Both the position numbers and the translations under genes were made by a program. Below, one piece after another: positions 25,204 through 37,260 of a stretch of 64,000 nt of DNA. The stretch is from assembly GCA_013396755.1 (NCBI GenBank), contig VWZF01007068.1:987516-1051515 (forward strand). The letters run 5' to 3'. The DNA comes from Sclerurus mexicanus. Taxonomy: Eukaryota; Chordata; Aves; Passeriformes; Furnariidae. The notes beneath the pieces were generated by a model. It saw nothing but the letters and a program-made list of their open reading frames with translations. It was not told the DNA's origin and ran no database searches. The stretch's first letter is position 1. Each line of letters begins with the position of its first letter.

Positions 25204-25860
25204 TTGGCAACACGCTCCGGGGCCCTCCTGCCCTGCGGAGGAGCTTTCCGGGGCCGCTGCCGCCGCGCCAAGCGCTCCCGGCCCCATTGACCCCTGCGGT
25301 GGCTCAGTTTCCTTGGGTTTGGTCTGGGCCCTCCCCAGGAGCAGGGTTATAACTAAGGAAGCATTCCACAGCGTTCCTTCGCGTAATCAGGGGAATACAG
25401 GAGAAGGAGGGAAGGTTTCCTCTCTCTCTCTCCCTTTTGGGTGTCTGGAGGACAGCAGGCCTCAGTGCTCGGCTCAGCTCTTACCTGCGTGCGCTGAGGC
25501 CTGGAAATGTCCCAGCCACACGGGGGTGAAGGCACTGCTTTCTTGAGGGAGGTTTGGTGAGAGTTTAGTTTGTTAGTTACTTCATTGAGCTATTCCCTGA
25601 GTTTTCCAGTGTGTGTATCTGTTTTCTTTTGACCTGATTTTTGTCCCTTTTCCCCTTCTGGGGTTGTTCGGGATTCTTGATCTGTACATACAGAACAAGA
25701 ACCTAGTGTTTAAATACAGCGTTTAATTGTATATAACTGCAACACACGTGAATATATATCGATTTTTTACTACGGTTTCCTTTTGGTACTGCTTTCCCTC
25801 TCTCGGGAGGGGGGACTGTGTGCGGCCAGCAGCTGGGTATGGTGAGGAGCCCACCCAAAC

Positions 25861-25891
25861 CCACACACACATCCACACACACATACATCCA
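25861..25891 (+). repeat. (CA)n-rich microsatellite next to an assembly gap
   Basis: 'cacacacacatccacacaca' leads straight into the N at 25892. Simple repeat plus GC-rich exon is a typical place for short-read assembly to break. Confidence 0.8.
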
Positions 25892-25894
25892 NAG
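25892..25894 (+). CDS. C2orf69: C2orf69 exon 1: gap and last two bases before the donor
   Basis: A single N is followed by 'ag' and then the donor 'gtacgg' at 25895. In the human protein the exon 1 to exon 2 junction falls after a Gln (Asp-Val-Gln, then Asn-Tyr-His), so an exon ending in (C)AG is what is expected here. The rest of exon 1, about 110 residues in human and including the hydrophobic N-terminus, is absent: the sequence left of the N is a CA repeat, not coding. I infer that the N stands for a gap of unknown length that swallowed the exon. Intron 1 would run 25895-27345. Confidence 0.65.
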
Positions 25895-27345
25895 GTACGG
25901 CGAGGCCCCCGCGGGGCCGGGACAGCCCCCTGAGCGCAGCCCGTGGCCCGCACCGAGTGCCGCGGCCGGCGCTTCCAAAACCCCTCCGGGCACGGTGGCC
26001 GGGCAGCCCGCTCCGGTGCCTAGTAAGCCTTTCTGAGGGGAGGTGTTCGCTGGTGCCCAGCCTGCAGCCCCCTGGCGCAGCCTGAGGCCGTGCCCTCCTG
26101 TCCTGCCTCCGCCTGCCCCGGAGTCGACACCCGCCCCGCTGCACGGTGCTTTCAGGGGGCTGTGCAGAGCGGGGAGGCCCCCGAGCCTCCTCCAGGCCGA
26201 GCTCCCCCAGCTGCCCAGCCGCTCCTCACAGCCCCTGCCCTCCGGAGCCTCCCCCGGCCTCGCTGCCCCTCCCCGGGCACGCTCCGGCCCTGCAGCACTG
26301 CCCGGGGGGGCGGCACTGTGGGAAAGCGGGTCTGCCGCGGGAGAGCTGGTAAAACCCTACCGTGGCAAGTTGTGCTCGCCAGGCAGAGCATCGCTCGCCT
26401 CGCAGGTGTGCAGGCATCCCATACACCTCCCTGTGGGAACTGGGCAGGCACCGATGCTTTCTGAGCCTGTCCTGAGAGGGCACTTGCAGTCCCTGAGCGG
26501 GTAAGAATGGCAAAGACCCCGAAGTGCTGTCCCTGAGCACGTGTCGAGCTCTGTAACATCACCTGCTCTGGTACTTTGCATAGCCAGCTAATCTCAAACA
26601 TCATTGCTACTTCTCAAAAGCAGAGGTACTGTCCTTTTCATCTAAGGAAAAGCCTTTTTTTTGTAAGGTAAAGATGCAGCACTTTGTGTATTTTTATTTT
26701 AAGGATTGGGGTGACCTGAGAACCCCTGTCTGATTGCCATTTCTGGGTATGGCTTCATTACTGCTTAATAAAATAAATGAAGTAGTATTCTTTGCCATTA
26801 TGGCTTCAGAGATAAAGATCATTCATTACCTGGGGGTAGTGTTTTTCCATCTACACCCTTTATGGATGTGAACAAGGGCAGTAAAGACTTCTACGGCTGA
26901 ATGAGAGGGGGAACTTTTTTTGTGTATAAAAGATAAAAAACTTACTATGAAGTTTTAAGTCTATTGTCTATTTGAAATAAGATAATCGGTATTTCTACAG
27001 ATGGAGATAATACAATAAAATTATGTGTTCTGTGTCATACTAACTTGAATAATACTTTGATCTTTTGGCATTAAGTCAATGAAAATTATTAATACTTTCA
27101 TGTGCTTATTTTTACTGTATTAATTTTGCAGGTATTAAAAATGTGCGGTAAAAATATTAGAGTAAGTAAATCTAAATACGTCAATTTCTTTAATGTGTTG
27201 CTTGTCCTGCAAGCCTAGCAAGTGAGCACCTCTAATGCACATGTCTCTCTTACAGTCCTTTCTTATGAATACAAGTACATTGGAGCTGAAGTCTTTTCAC
27301 AATGTAGTAATGAATCTTCTTCTGGTTTTTTTTTTAATTTTTCAG

Positions 27346-28185
27346 AACTATCATGACATCATGTCTTGCCACCCAGAAAACTTTCAGTGGGAGCACTGGA
27401 GTTTTGAAAACGTTGCTACCATACTTGCTCGCCGGTTCCCCAATAGCTTTATTTGGGTCATAAAGTGTTCTCGAATGCACCTGCACAAATTCAGTTGTTA
27501 TGACAACTTCGTGGCCAGTAACATGTTTGGAGCACCAGAGCACAGCACTGACTTTGGAGCTTTCAGGCATCTCCATGCTTTGCTAGTTAATGCATTCAGA
27601 CTCGCTCAGAATATTCTGCTGTCCCAGAAAAGTGTGCATGGTGTCAGCAAGGATGCAAAAATAGCTGCTTGTAAATCACAGCCGCAGTCTGTTCCTACAA
27701 CAAATGGCTGCTCATCCACAGAAAGGGAGAGAGATTGTGAATGCTCTAATAATTCTGCTGTGAACTTCATGATACCATCTGCTGGAGGTGCAGCATCGTT
27801 TACTTTGATTGGCTTCAGTAAAGGTTGTGTGGTTCTGAACCAGCTGCTTTATGAGCTGAAGGAAGCTAAAAAAGACAAGAATACAGATGCCTTCTTAAAA
27901 AACATAAAAGCAATGTACTGGTTGGATGGTGGTCACTCAGGAGGAAGCAATACTTGGGTTACTTACCCTGAAATGCTGAAAGAACTTGCAGAGACAGGAA
28001 TCGAAGTTCATGCTCATGTCACACCATACCAAGTGTTTGACACAATGAGGTCATGGATTGGGAGAGAGCATGAGAAATTTGTACAGATACTTGAAGAATT
28101 TGGTGTGGAAATAAATGATCAACTGCATTTTGCTGATGACGTTCCCTCCTTAGATAACCATTTCAGAGTTCATGAAGTATTCTGA
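27346..28185 (+). CDS. C2orf69: C2orf69 homologue, terminal coding exon
   Basis: The acceptor is a pyrimidine run ending 'atttttcag' at 27345. The exon encodes 279 residues in phase 0, from Asn-Tyr-His-Asp-Ile-Met to Phe-Arg-Val-His-Glu-Val-Phe, with TGA at 28183-28185. It aligns along its whole length with the C-terminal part of human C2orf69 (385 aa). Shared landmarks include 'CSRMHLHKFSCYDNF', 'FGAPEHSTDFGAF', the nucleophile-elbow motif Gly-Phe-Ser-Lys-Gly (exon residues 156-160, Ser at 27817-27819), 'MYWLDGGHSGGSNTWVTYPE' and 'HVTPYQV'. The GXSXG motif indicates an alpha/beta-hydrolase-like fold; no substrate is established. The human protein is mitochondrial, and its loss causes a severe combined oxidative phosphorylation disorder with brain and autoinflammatory signs. 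The part around exon residues 95-145 is the least conserved. Reading frame upstream to 27235 is intron, not protein. The N-terminus is missing because of the gap at 25892. Confidence 0.97.
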   Translation, partial: NYHDIMSCHPENFQWEHWSFENVATILARRFPNSFIWVIKCSRMHLHKFSCYDNFVASNMFGAPEHSTDFGAFRHLHALLVNAFRLAQNILLSQKSVHGVSKDAKIAACKSQPQSVPTTNGCSSTERERDCECSNNSAVNFMIPSAGGAASFTLIGFSKGCVVLNQLLYELKEAKKDKNTDAFLKNIKAMYWLDGGHSGGSNTWVTYPEMLKELAETGIEVHAHVTPYQVFDTMRSWIGREHEKFVQILEEFGVEINDQLHFADDVPSLDNHFRVHEVF

Positions 28186-30690
28186 GACTGTGTGTCTGAA
28201 CAGTATATTCATTGTAGAAGCACTTTTAACACTGTAAATGTTGTCATCCAGATTTTCAACTTTGAGCAGATGCTTTCTGAAGAGAATACTAAATCAGTTC
28301 GTGTTGCCAATAGATACAATGGATAAATTTCAGTAGCTTACAAAGAAGTATTGGGACCCCATAACTATAACAGACGCAATTTGATTCCTGGAAAAAAGTG
28401 TTATGAAGAACTATCCTATACATGTTTTTTTGTTAAATGTGAATGTTTATTCTGAAACTGTTGGCAGAATTCTTCGTCCTGGATGTCTAATGCCATATGC
28501 TGCATTTAATGGGAGTTTAAAGTACTTGAGAATTTCAGATGACTGGATACTTCAGTTTAGTGGCTTTCAAGGCTAAAAGCATTGGTCTTTGTCAAAAACA
28601 GACATAAGGTTAGTTTTTTGTTTTGAGGAAATTGTTAGAAAAATCTTAGTTACGTGTTTTGGTGAAAAGTGTTTTATTTAGTTAATTAAATCTTCCAGTT
28701 TTGTAACATTTCTTCTCATTGAAACCAAGTCACAAATACTCACCTTTGGAATATTAGTGCCAATGCATTTTTCTTCCTTATGTGTGCCTTGCCATTTCTG
28801 TCACTGTCAAGTTTCATTAGTTGTGTGGTATCTGCTAGTGAATAGCCATTTCACCTGGGGGCTTGAAAATTTTGACATAGCTATGTTAAGTAACCAGTAA
28901 TGTTGGTGAGGGTGTAGTTTATTCTTGTTTTGACATACCTTGCTATTGCTTTGACTAACTTTTATAAGGACCAGCAGTAATATCTGTATTATCACCTCAG
29001 GAGGTGTCTTTGTCCCTGCCTTGGGGTGGTAAGGCTTTTCTTGGTAATTGCTGCCTTGACGTTGATCTAAATCGAGCCATAACTACATAATGTATTACAA
29101 GTTGCATAAAAAATTTTAGACTGTGTTGACTGTAGCTCTTCCCAAATGCCTCAGTTTTAAAATCTGTTACCTCCTTTAAATGTATTGCAGTAGTTGCTTC
29201 TAGAGCCATCCAAAAATCTATTTTCAGAGCCTAATCTGCTTCAGGCCCCAAACCTGAATGTTCTTGAGAAAGAAATACTGAAAGGTGGACATGATGATAT
29301 TAGTAGGACTTTTCTAACTTTTCATTTATCTACAAAGCTTATAATAATTCCTAAAGACAACTGCAGCTATTAACAGTGAACCATTAGCTGCAGATAGTTT
29401 TGGATTTCCTGGAAGTATAGGAATACCAAAACAAGTTAGCAAAACACTGTGAAGATTACACAAACAATTGTGGCTAAGTTCTGAAAAAAGGCATTTTATT
29501 CCACTTTGATCCTGTGATGGCTTAACAACACCTTTGCCCTGCTGCTTGTTTCCTGTGGCTCTTAACACTGGAAGGAGAGTCCTGGGTCATCTTTCTTATG
29601 CTGGCATCACTAAAAGTTACAGGGTTCACTGTAGACAACCCTGGGCAGAGGTTATGCATATCCATCATTACTGAACAACGAGAGAAGTGTGTTGAACTCC
29701 TAAGAAACTTTTCATAATACTCAGAATATTAAGGGTGGTAGAAAGGATTATGCATACAGTGTGCACCTTACAATTTGAAAGTGAACTCTATCGCTCTTAA
29801 TAATTAATGTTCCTATTTGATCAAAAGGGGAAATTATTTATTTTAATTGATGGAGAAAAGTGCAACATGCAAACCAATTCTTAATACTTTATAAAAGAAT
29901 CTGAAATCTAGTTTTTGTTTGATCAGCTTTTATTTTATTTTAGACTTCTGGAGATTTTGTTCAACCCTATTTGTTGATTACCATCTTAATAGGCTTATAA
30001 CAACTTGTTTATATGTTTTAAGGGACATTATTTCCCTTTTTTGGTCCTTTTGATAGCACAACATATGCAAGGACTTTTTTCTGTAGAGGAAATATGGATC
30101 ACCTAAAGAAGTGGTTTTAATAGAAAGCCTACAAATGTCTTACAATGTATTTAACTATCCAGTTATAACATAAAATTTAAAAAAAAATAAACCAACAAAA
30201 CCACCGAAACACTCTATTGATTTTGCTCCCTCTCAGTTTCAGACTGACCAGGCTTACTTGGCTGTGCTAACACTTGCCCTATCCAATAACAGTGCAGATC
30301 AGAGACCAATTTCTAAACAATTCTGTGCCTGCAAAAACAACGGGACTTGAAAGCTTTTGGAAACAGCTATTAAAATATTGACATTGTCTTCAAAAGTTTC
30401 TGGATGACTGTCCTATGAAAATACTACTAACCTGTTTGATGGAGGCTGCCTACAATAACTGTTAAATAGGCTCAAGTGTTGCTGCATTACTTTGAAGAAT
30501 AAGCACTTTGTTGTAAAACTAATCTTGTTATGAAACCTCGTGTTGTGGAGGGAAAACTGACTGGTTGTTTTTCATTCTTTAAACAGCTGTAGTACTCTGT
30601 TGGAATGTGCCTCTGTCATTCATTACAATGCATGCTAAAAATAAATTTTGCAAACAATGTAGAAAATAAACTATTTCCAATGGGTGAAAC
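28186..30690 (+). other. C2orf69: Likely C2orf69 3' UTR
   Basis: AT-rich unique sequence without recognised repeats follows the stop codon. The first poly(A) signal is at 30186-30191 and a closely spaced pair is at 30640-30645 and 30665-30670. A long 3' UTR of about 2.5 kb is inferred; transcripts would be needed to fix the end. Confidence 0.45.
30640..30670 (+). promoter_or_regulatory. Tandem poly(A) signals (AATAAA x2), candidate C2orf69 mRNA end
   Basis: AATAAA at 30640-30645 and again at 30665-30670. An alternative single signal lies at 30186-30191. They are on the right strand downstream of C2orf69, but usage is not shown by sequence alone. Confidence 0.4.
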
Positions 30691-33600
30691 CACTTTGATG
30701 TGAATGTAAAACCATTAAACAAGGAATGTGCAGTTAAGTTTTGCGGATTAAGCTTTGTCAGGTGTTTGTGGAGAGCTAGTGTAAAGAATCAGATTTATTT
30801 GATAAGTTTTCTTCAAGAAGCCTTTGTCTTTCCATAGTCAGTATCTGTGATTCTATAACAGCTTACTGGCATCTCACATGCATGGGGAAGCTGGCATGAA
30901 GTACCCGAGGGAGTGAACATTTCCATGTTAGGATGAAATGGGTTTGTATATGCCTGGTTTTCAATGTTAACTGTAAAGGCAGATTTTAATAAGCTTGGAT
31001 GTAAATGCCTAAAGTTAAGTGGTTCTTATAGTGGTTTGGTTCAAGACACTTCTGTTTTTGAATGGGGTGAGCAACATTCCACTGTCCTTAGTATAACCCA
31101 GTAATGACTGCTGTTCTTTACATCCTAGTTTCTTGTACAAGACATTCTTCAGATTTTGAGAAAGACTAGCATGTTTTAAACTGTGCCTGTTGAATTCATT
31201 TAAAGCAAGGCTTCATTCTGTGAAATTGTCCAGATGACTTAAATGATTTTGTGTGCACCTAAAATGCTAGAAACATTGGTAACTGTCTTCCTATCTAGGA
31301 CTGATTTAATCACATCTCTGCAGGTGCTGGTGCATTAATCAATATTGGCCCCTAATTCTGAAAGATGGTTAAGGGGCCAGTCTTTAACATGGGGATGAAA
31401 GGAGCAATTTCAGTTTTCTCTGTTCTCCCTCCCTTATGTTAGCACAAGCACTTTAGGGTAAGCTGTTCTGTCTTTCTAAATTAACATAATTGCTGACAGA
31501 GATAACTAACAGGAGTGCTATCTATTTAAGTAGTCACAGAAATTATTTTAAGTAAGATTGCTAAGTAAGTTCAGGAATTAAGGTGTTACAGCTGTGAATA
31601 TGCACAGATAAAAATGATTGTGCATGAACATGCACTCCAGTTTTTCCCCACAGGTTCATTTTGAGCTATTTGCAGAGAGAAAATATCAACTGTTTTTTCT
31701 TCCCTCTTACAGTGCTTCTTACAATGAAGCTTTCCCTGAGCTAACATTTACTTCATCTCTGCAGATAAGCAGTATTTGTTGTCTTGTACAGGCTGGAAGT
31801 TGAAACACTGAGGTTAAAGTATACCCATTCATTTACCTTGAATGCTTGTTTTAAATTACTTGTGTATTGCATCAGTTAATACAAGAAAGAATTTAATTAA
31901 CAGTAGCAATTCTGGGATGTGTGTGCTCTGTTGTGAGCCACATATTTAGGTACATCACAGCAGAGCAGAATCCACAAACGTGAATGTCTCCTTGTGCAGT
32001 ACAAAAGCAAAGATGGGTATCTCAGACTGCAACCCCTAAGAGACAGCCTCTTTATCCTCAAAGTTAGTTCTTCACAATCTTTTTAATCTTACAGTGAAAT
32101 CTCATTTCCTTTTTGTAAGGGTGGTAGATTGAATAAATGTTTACTTCTGATGCGCATAACCTCATGAAAATGTAGTCACATCTGAATATTTCAGATGGAG
32201 ACCCTGAGACCAAAGCTTTCTGTTGGTGTAGTTGATCTCTTAACTCTCTTCAGAGACTGGGTGACTGTTTTTAACTTGAATAAAGTAACATGAAGTCATT
32301 AAGCCAGTAATGCAAGCTCATATAACACCTGTGTGGCAGACAGGCACTGCTTCTTCCAGTGCCAGACATACTGTTCCTGGCTGGATTCATTCTATTGGTA
32401 TTAACAGCATGCTTCTCTCCTCCTGCTGACAAAAAACACTTGCACAGGATTAGCTGTTCCACATCACTGTGGAAACCATGGAGGACTGATTCAGGCAGTC
32501 ATTTTGCATTTACTGCAGCGTGGGTTATAAAGCAGACATGGCTTTGTCCTCACTTCCTGTCATTTAGGGCTCCATTACATGTTTCCAAGTGACCCAAGAA
32601 GTGTCAAATTCTACCTAAGCCAATGACCAGAAAAGCATCTGGTGGGAAGAAAAAAAAGGGGGAAAATAAATTATTATCCGTTTTTACTTCATGTGTATAA
32701 GCTTCTTACGTACTGGAAAAGGAACAGAGTGCCATTACTTCAGGGTTCAGAAAAAATTTTCTTTCTTTTCGTTAGCTCTCAAGAGAGCACTTCCAGTCGT
32801 GGTTGTTAGTTTTCTTTGTTAAACCTGGCACTTCAGAGCTGAGTCATTTCCAAAGAAAGCACTACTGTAAGACACAGAAAGCAGTCGAGACACAGCAGTG
32901 CTGAAGGGCAAAACAAGGCTCTTTGCCTCTCCCACACTGGAGTTTCCCTCTGAGCAATCCTCCTAAGCCTGGGTGTCAGACAAAGCTGTTGCATCCCTTA
33001 CAGGCTGTGTGCTTAGCTCTTTTCCATTCCCCATCACGAGAAATACATTGATTTTGTGTGAGGGAAGTTTAAAGCAATCCGTGTACTGCTTGACAGCTGA
33101 AGTATAAATGTTTTCACAGCAAAAACTGTCCATTGCTATGATCTGTATTATTATTGCAAGCAGTAGCTTCTGAGCATTTTTGTATGAACGTGGCATTGCA
33201 CGCGGAGCTGTGTGTTTTGCATGGTTGAGCAGTTCTTTTAATGTTTTCAATCTGCTATTAAAAGTGTTGACTAGAAACAGACTTGAACAACTGGAAAGAC
33301 AATAATCTGCTCTTGTTGCTCTCAGGAATCGCCACTTAAAAGAGATTGCTGCTCCCAGGAATTGCCATGTACAGAGCTCAGAATCTATCCCCACTCTCAG
33401 AGTCTAACCCAAAGTCAAATAGGAAATCTTAACATGCAACTTTACTGCAGACTTAGGTAACTGTTTAAAAAAACGTAAAATTTCATCTGTCCTTCCAGTA
33501 ACACCAATCTTTAGTTATTGAGTGATGCCAACTTACAGAGAATCCCTTGCAAAAGTCACTGTGTCTTCACCTGTATCATCTACATGAAAACATCAGGTTT

Positions 33601-36600
33601 GGGAAGATACATTTCCGCAAGAGGGACAAAGAAGGGAGTTTTTACAGGAACTTGTCTGAAGATGTGAAGTAATGCATATTGGGATCACACTGTATGTAAT
33701 ATAACCTGTACTGTGCTAAAATCATCCTCATCTTAATCAAGTTAGTTCTGTTGTGGGACCAACATTGTTAACAAGGCAAATAGTTTCATCCTGCATATTT
33801 AAAAAGAATTGCAAATGTATTTCTAATCCTTCATGATGAAGTCAAATGCTTTCATATTAGACATTTGACACTTGTATTAAGAACCTGTACCCTGTGTAGC
33901 TCTTGGAGAGAAACAAGTTCTTGTTTCATGTATATGACATGACACCCAAATTTTTAATGATCTGTTTAACAGCTTGACAAGAAAAATATTTTGTCATCAA
34001 TTTTTTCGATTCTTCCCACAGCAAGCACATTAACAAAAAATGAAATCTGAAACATTCATTGTCCTTTATATTTCATATGGTCAAGAATAACTAATTCTTT
34101 CCAAGTCTTGCCTTGCAATGAACTTCCATTTTAAAGGCCTCAGTCACCAAATGTTTAGAGTAATTCAAAGTTTGGGGTAGGTAGGCCAAGTTTAAACTGC
34201 TGCTTTCTGCAAGTACCTTAACTCTTCTTTCTGTCCTGGGCATCATCCAACTCCTCTGCTGAATACGCTGCTTGAAGTGGCTGCTTTGAATGCTTAAGAT
34301 GGTGAGTGTTTATTAACACCTGTTACCAAAACTTCATTGTTTTATTAAGGCATGACCTCACTTTGTCCTTGGTCTCCAAAGGACAAACTTCCACGAAATG
34401 TCAGTGGCTTTATTTCTCTGTGTGTTTTCAGTAATCAATTTTTAAGTGTGGCTACTTACATTCTCTCACTATGTTATCTGGAAGTTACTCCTTTAATGCT
34501 TTCACCATTCATTCATCAATTTATTGTCTGTTTCACACCATTTAGCACCGTGGTTAGAAAGCAACAAATAATTATTTTTTTAACACAATAGCTTGCAGAT
34601 TTTTATCAGTACTCACATGCTCAAATTAAGAAAAAACATTTTTGAATTGCTTGTTTTGTAGCATTTCAGAACAACTGTTTTATAGAAGTGACTAAATAAG
34701 AAATTGAAGAAACTCAAAGTGAAATCAAGGCTTCATTTTAAAACTGACAGCATAAAGATGAAATAGCTGCACTTGCTATGGCACTGGCTCACATTTAATT
34801 CAGCATGACCCTCTCTTCCCAGTCAGATACACACTTTCCAATTCAGACTTCATGCTAGCCTAAACAAGTGAACTATTGCAGCTCTCCTGCAGGGCTCCTT
34901 CAGCACTAAGTGCAGCTGAGGGATGCAAGGGGTTTGTTTGGCCTAAGGTATTTAGATTAATAATTTAATAGCTTCCATTACAAAATTAAAAGGGGATTGA
35001 AAAATACTCAAAATGGCATTCTGAATACTTGTGGCTTGACAGGTCTTATGCTTTTTACATGCATACTATGAAATCCATATTATTGAACATCTTAGTATCA
35101 CCATTAGGAGGCAAAGCAGTGAATGTATTTAACCCACAGATTTTCCTCCTTTTACTTTCTCCTCTCCCCAAGAGTCCCAGACCCTTCCACCCTCCCTCTG
35201 AAGCACAGCAGGCACTTCCCATACGTGCGGCAGCAGCAGGTCACTCATACACCAGTTGCTGCTCCACCAGGCTTTAGTTATTTAAACCTGAGTGTTGAGG
35301 GGGCCTGAGAACACCAGGCCATCACCTCCCTTTGTGACTGGAGAACCAAGAAATGGCAGAATGCAGGATCAGCACAGTACTTCTCTGTACCAGTATATTG
35401 AGGCAGTTGTAGTTAAAAGCGATGGCTGTGCAGGCACAATGCTGGGACGCAGCTTTGTCTAGCCCTGCAGGCTCTCTGAGCCTCTCCATTTAGTCCTGAC
35501 ACACAAAGAATATGCTCTGTTCACCTCTGCAATTCATGTGGGGCCCTCGCCATTACCAGTCCTACAAAGGCAAGAGGTTACCCCAGCCTAACAGGCACAG
35601 AGATTCTGTCTCAGCACTATGCACAAGCAATCCTTGTTCCTTTTTGAACAAAAATTTTGGGAGACCTATTTGCGATCCCAAATTTAAATTCTACCCTCAG
35701 AACGTACAATGATGCCCATCAGAATCGCTTGGCTGGTTCCATTCACGCTTATTCATTGAGGTGGCCGGGTGCCCATTCACATGGTACCAGACTATTTTCA
35801 CTGTGTTGAACTGCCAAGAAGAACAGGTTTAGAAGAATAATCTGCACAGTGTTCAAGCTCCTGCTCTTCTGGAGAAAGCTCTTTTCCAGCACTTTATTAA
35901 CACTACATATCTATTTAGTCTAAGAGCTTTTGACAAGTTGCAGTTCTCCAAAAACATTGCTAGAAGTAACAGACTGACCTAAGTCACAGAAATGCTGCCT
36001 TCCCCAAACAGCACAAGTAACAACATCAGAGGGATTTCAAAGATACAATGACAAGCCTATCCTTTCTGTGAGATCCCCACCTTTATTGCAAAAGGCTTTT
36101 GTAAGCACCTTAATCTGCTGAAAAAGTAACCTTCTACAATGCCTAAACAACAGGCTCCATCCCAAAAGGCGCAATGCAAATGCAAATGCAAACGCCCTCT
36201 GACTTACTAACAAAGAGCACCTCAAATACACCTCCCAGTAGATTCTATGTCTGCTCCAGAACCACGAACTTCACTGCAGATTCTAGGACTAGCTGAATGG
36301 ATTTGTGGGCATGCTAGTTGCAAGTGTTTCCCAGCTGCAGAAACAGCAATGCTGCCTGACTGCACTGGGGCAGTGACAAACCAGGTTTTCTCCACAACAC
36401 ATTACATAGCTAGGAAAAGGGTAAATCATTTACCTTGCAATCAAGCTGCTGCACAATTCTAAGCTTAACCTGACACAATCAGCTTTTGCTTTTTTCCCAT
36501 ACCCACTCTCAGTTTCAGTACAAGGGGGAGAAAAAACTCCCCACACTTCTCATAGGTTATTACTCAAAAAGAAACCAAGGCCATTACAGCCACCACCAAT

Positions 36601-36906
36601 GGTTTTGCTGAACCTGCTCAGAAACCACTCTGGCTTTCCTAATCTTTAATGAGGTCGCATTCAGGAAGACGTGCAGTTACTTCTAATCATACATGCTGTC
36701 AGCCCAGATACCAGAACTTCTGTTCAGAAAAATTTAAGTAGAACATTCCAAAAAAATACACTTATAAATGCAGGCACTGCAAATGTGTATCTTGATGTAT
36801 AAAAGATACCACCTCCAGATCAAGCAAACCGTGTACTCACTGCACATGAAAAACAAGAAAAAAATCTACAATATCAACACTGTTATAGATGAATATTTGT
36901 CAAGTT
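30691..36906. other. Intergenic space between the tail-to-tail genes C2orf69 and TYW5
   Basis: About 6 kb of AT-rich sequence. No CR1, no LTR and no open frame with family resemblance was seen. Further AATAAA words occur (for example near 32131 and 32279), so the C2orf69 transcript might extend further. Confidence 0.5.
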
Positions 36907-36912
36907 TTTATT
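36907..36912 (-). promoter_or_regulatory. Poly(A) signal of TYW5
   Basis: TTTATT on the plus strand is AATAAA on the minus strand, 92 bases after the TYW5 stop codon. It is the first clear signal past the stop and would give a short 3' UTR of about 110 bases. Confidence 0.6.
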
Positions 36913-37003
36913 GGTCTCAAAATGTATGTACACATGGACAGCTTCCATATTGATGTGCAGTTTTCTACTTGTACAGAAGCTTGCTGAATTACAATGTGTT
37001 ATT

Positions 37004-37260
37004 TTACCCATAATCATTCCTATAGGCTTTTTCTTGGATGCGTAACACCATTCTCCGAGCATAAAAATCTCTATATTCCTCAGGTAGTTCTTCAAGTGTT
37101 TTCAAGGCCCTGTCCAAGATCTGTATAGCTCTAGAAGCTGCCATAGGATCTTTATTTCCGTAAGTGTCAGTCTTATCATAGGATTCAGCAGGAAGGTGCT
37201 TCCAAAAGACATTCAAGGCCACTCCAAATTCCTCAGAAATTACATTATGGAACCACAAAG
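37004..37260 (-). CDS. TYW5: TYW5 exon 8 (last), third metal ligand
   Basis: Starts 'ALWFHNVISEEFG' with His259 and ends 'KAYRNDYG' with TAA at 37006-37004. The dimer-forming C-terminal helices known from the human structure ('SRAIQILDRALKTLEELPEE', 'YRDFYARRMVL') are present. Acceptor 'actttctacag'. Confidence 0.97.

Larger units (their letters stand above)
25193..26400 (+). promoter_or_regulatory. CpG-rich promoter zone of C2orf69
   Basis: Two GC- and CpG-rich blocks, 25193-25330 and 25893-26360, flank a more AT-rich middle. Together they surround the first-exon donor of C2orf69 at 25895. The second block is the start of intron 1 and holds several CpG-dense stretches ('gcgaggcccccgcggggcc'). 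No TATA box is evident, as expected for a broadly expressed CpG-island promoter. The transcription start cannot be placed because the 5' part of exon 1 is missing from the assembly. Open frames in this zone on both strands are by-products of the GC content. Confidence 0.6.

Noticed and set aside
25700..26604. Many overlapping open frames of 60-153 codons on both strands
   Set aside because: They follow from GC-rich sequence with few stops around the C2orf69 promoter and first intron. None resembles a known protein or fits the splice structure.
27235..27345. Upstream extension of the C2orf69 open frame to a start at 27235
   Set aside because: The 37 residues read through a pyrimidine tract and acceptor, are unlike the human protein and lie in intron 1. 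The real upstream exon ends at 25894.
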